Origin: Brucella rhizosphaerae
GTDB taxonomy: Bacteria > Pseudomonadota > Alphaproteobacteria > Rhizobiales > Rhizobiaceae
Assembly (NCBI RefSeq): GCF_002252475.1
Contig: NZ_NNRK01000025.1
Span: forward strand, 248,001 to 312,000
Direction of reading: 5' to 3'
DNA length: 64,000 nt
Shown here in pieces: positions 63,032 through 64,000 of the stretch. The notes under the pieces are model-generated. The model was not told the origin of the DNA, did not search any database, and saw nothing but the letters and a program-made list of their open reading frames with translations. Each line of letters opens with the position of its first letter. Within the stretch, counting starts at the first letter, position 1. The translations under genes were made by a program, and so were the position numbers.

Positions 63032-64000
63032 ATGACCAGCCAGGATCGCGTGGCAAAACCAGGGGGCTTTGCCGTGCGTGATCAAGCCGCCAGCAAGCAT
63101 GCCGGAGATCGCTCCGTGCGGGCACGTCTGGCTATTGTAGTTCTTGCTATAGCCCTTTGCCTGACAGCACTTTTCAGCCTTACAGCGGGCGCTTCGGACG
63201 CTTCTGTTGTGAGTGTTATGCGTGCACTTGTTTTTGGTACTCAGGAAAGCGTTGAAGCGTTTCGGCGAGATCATTTGATCATCATGGAAATACGCTTGCC
63301 ACGTATCGTCATGGGGATACTGGTTGGTGCCGCACTTGCTGTTTCGGGTGCGGTTATGCAGGGACTTTTCCGCAATCCGCTTGCTGATCCGGGTCTGGTT
63401 GGCGTGTCTGCCGGTGCCAGTCTAGGTGCCGTGTCGATGATCGTGCTAGGCGGAACGACTCTCGCGCCGCTTTATCTTCTGCTGGGCCTATATGCCCTGC
63501 CACTGGCCGCGTTTGTGGGTGGACTTGTCACCACACTTCTTCTTTACCGGGTAGCGACCAGACGTGGTCGCACATCTGTTGCAACAATGCTGCTCGCCGG
63601 TATCGCCCTTGGAGCACTTACAGGTGCTGCAACAGGCGCACTTGTTTATATCTCTGATGATCGCCAGTTGCGCGACCTGACATTCTGGGGGCTGGGTTCT
63701 CTAGCCGGCGCGACCTGGGGCAAGATCGGCACTGCTGGTCCAATCATCGCGGTTGTCCTTGTCGCAACGCCATTTTTGGCGCGTGGTCTTAATGCTTTGG
63801 CTTTAGGCGAGGCCGCAGCCGGGCACCTTGGCATCCCCGTACAGCGCATCAAGAATGTAGCAATTGTTACGGTGGCGGCAGCGACCGGCGCAACTGTGGC
63901 CATATCCGGCGGCATTGGTTTTATCGGTATCGTTGTTCCGCATATGTTGCGTCTGAGCATCGGGCCGGATCATCGCTATCTGCTACCTTCCGCAGCACTT
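63032..64000 (+). CDS. hmuU: Haem ABC permease HmuU (3' end outside window)
   Basis: 323 codons visible without a stop. After a 40-residue basic N-terminus, FecCD-type spans begin (VRARLAIVVLAIALCLTALF). IRLPRIVMGILVGAALAVSGAVMQG, NPLADPGLVGVSAGASLGAV and GIGFIGIVVPHMLRLSIGPDHR are the family signatures. GAGG lies 9 nt upstream of ATG. hmuV is expected next. Confidence 0.95.
   Translation, partial: MTSQDRVAKPGGFAVRDQAASKHAGDRSVRARLAIVVLAIALCLTALFSLTAGASDASVVSVMRALVFGTQESVEAFRRDHLIIMEIRLPRIVMGILVGAALAVSGAVMQGLFRNPLADPGLVGVSAGASLGAVSMIVLGGTTLAPLYLLLGLYALPLAAFVGGLVTTLLLYRVATRRGRTSVATMLLAGIALGALTGAATGALVYISDDRQLRDLTFWGLGSLAGATWGKIGTAGPIIAVVLVATPFLARGLNALALGEAAAGHLGIPVQRIKNVAIVTVAAATGATVAISGGIGFIGIVVPHMLRLSIGPDHRYLLPSAAL

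Noticed and set aside
1-64000. CRISPR arrays, rRNA genes, complete tRNAs, IS elements
   Set aside because: None seen; the only tRNA-like sequence is the tRNA-Lys fragment at attR.

Overview
The window looks like Brucellaceae (Ochrobactrum/Brucella) chromosome. The basis is family-level recognition of lpiA-acvB, recG-sdhE-mfd, pcs, ialB-like and a bhu/hmu haem locus, Irr-type ICE boxes, GTTC-N7-GTTC LexA boxes typical of Alphaproteobacteria, and about 104-bp palindromic repeats resembling Bru-RS elements. No species was identified by search.

Positions 1-24029 are the right part of a lambda-like prophage; its left end lies outside the window. A tightly overlapping tail operon (tape measure, minor tail proteins, DUF6950 peptidase-like protein, J-like hub, tail-tip and fibre proteins) ends at a terminator at 10670. 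A polytopic glycosyltransferase-like cargo gene follows, bracketed by two copies of that terminator segment. Next come two tiny overlapping membrane peptides, an endolysin, a nested spanin pair and a holin-like protein. The phage early-type genes (HTH-metallophosphatase, NrdH, two small unknowns) are interrupted on both sides by leftward stress-type genes: S21, cold-shock protein, a PhnA-like membrane protein with a 24-aa coupled peptide, and DUF892. A five-gene leftward operon ending in an SRAP protein starts just behind a perfect LexA box. The tyrosine integrase reads into attR, a 48-bp 3' fragment of tRNA-Lys(TTT).

Positions 24030 to about 25900 look like the remains of a second, related element. 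They hold a small HD hydrolase, a duplicate of the phage ORF at 17832, a decayed copy of its neighbour broken by a palindromic repeat, and a small leftward operon behind a second perfect LexA box.

From 26200 the sequence is ordinary chromosome. It carries a PepSY membrane protein, acvB-lpiA (lysyl-phosphatidylglycerol turnover), ccdA, glmU-glmS (UDP-GlcNAc), recG, sdhE, mfd, a FrnE-like DsbA, a YejA-like binding protein, an IalB-like protein, hspQ, a UbiH-type hydroxylase, pcs-qor, a BMP-type nucleoside ABC transporter, a GNAT, and bfr-bfd behind tandem ICE boxes. It ends in a haem locus: a haem monooxygenase and TonB receptor read leftward, divergent from hmuP-hmuS-hmuT-hmuU, the last cut by the window end.
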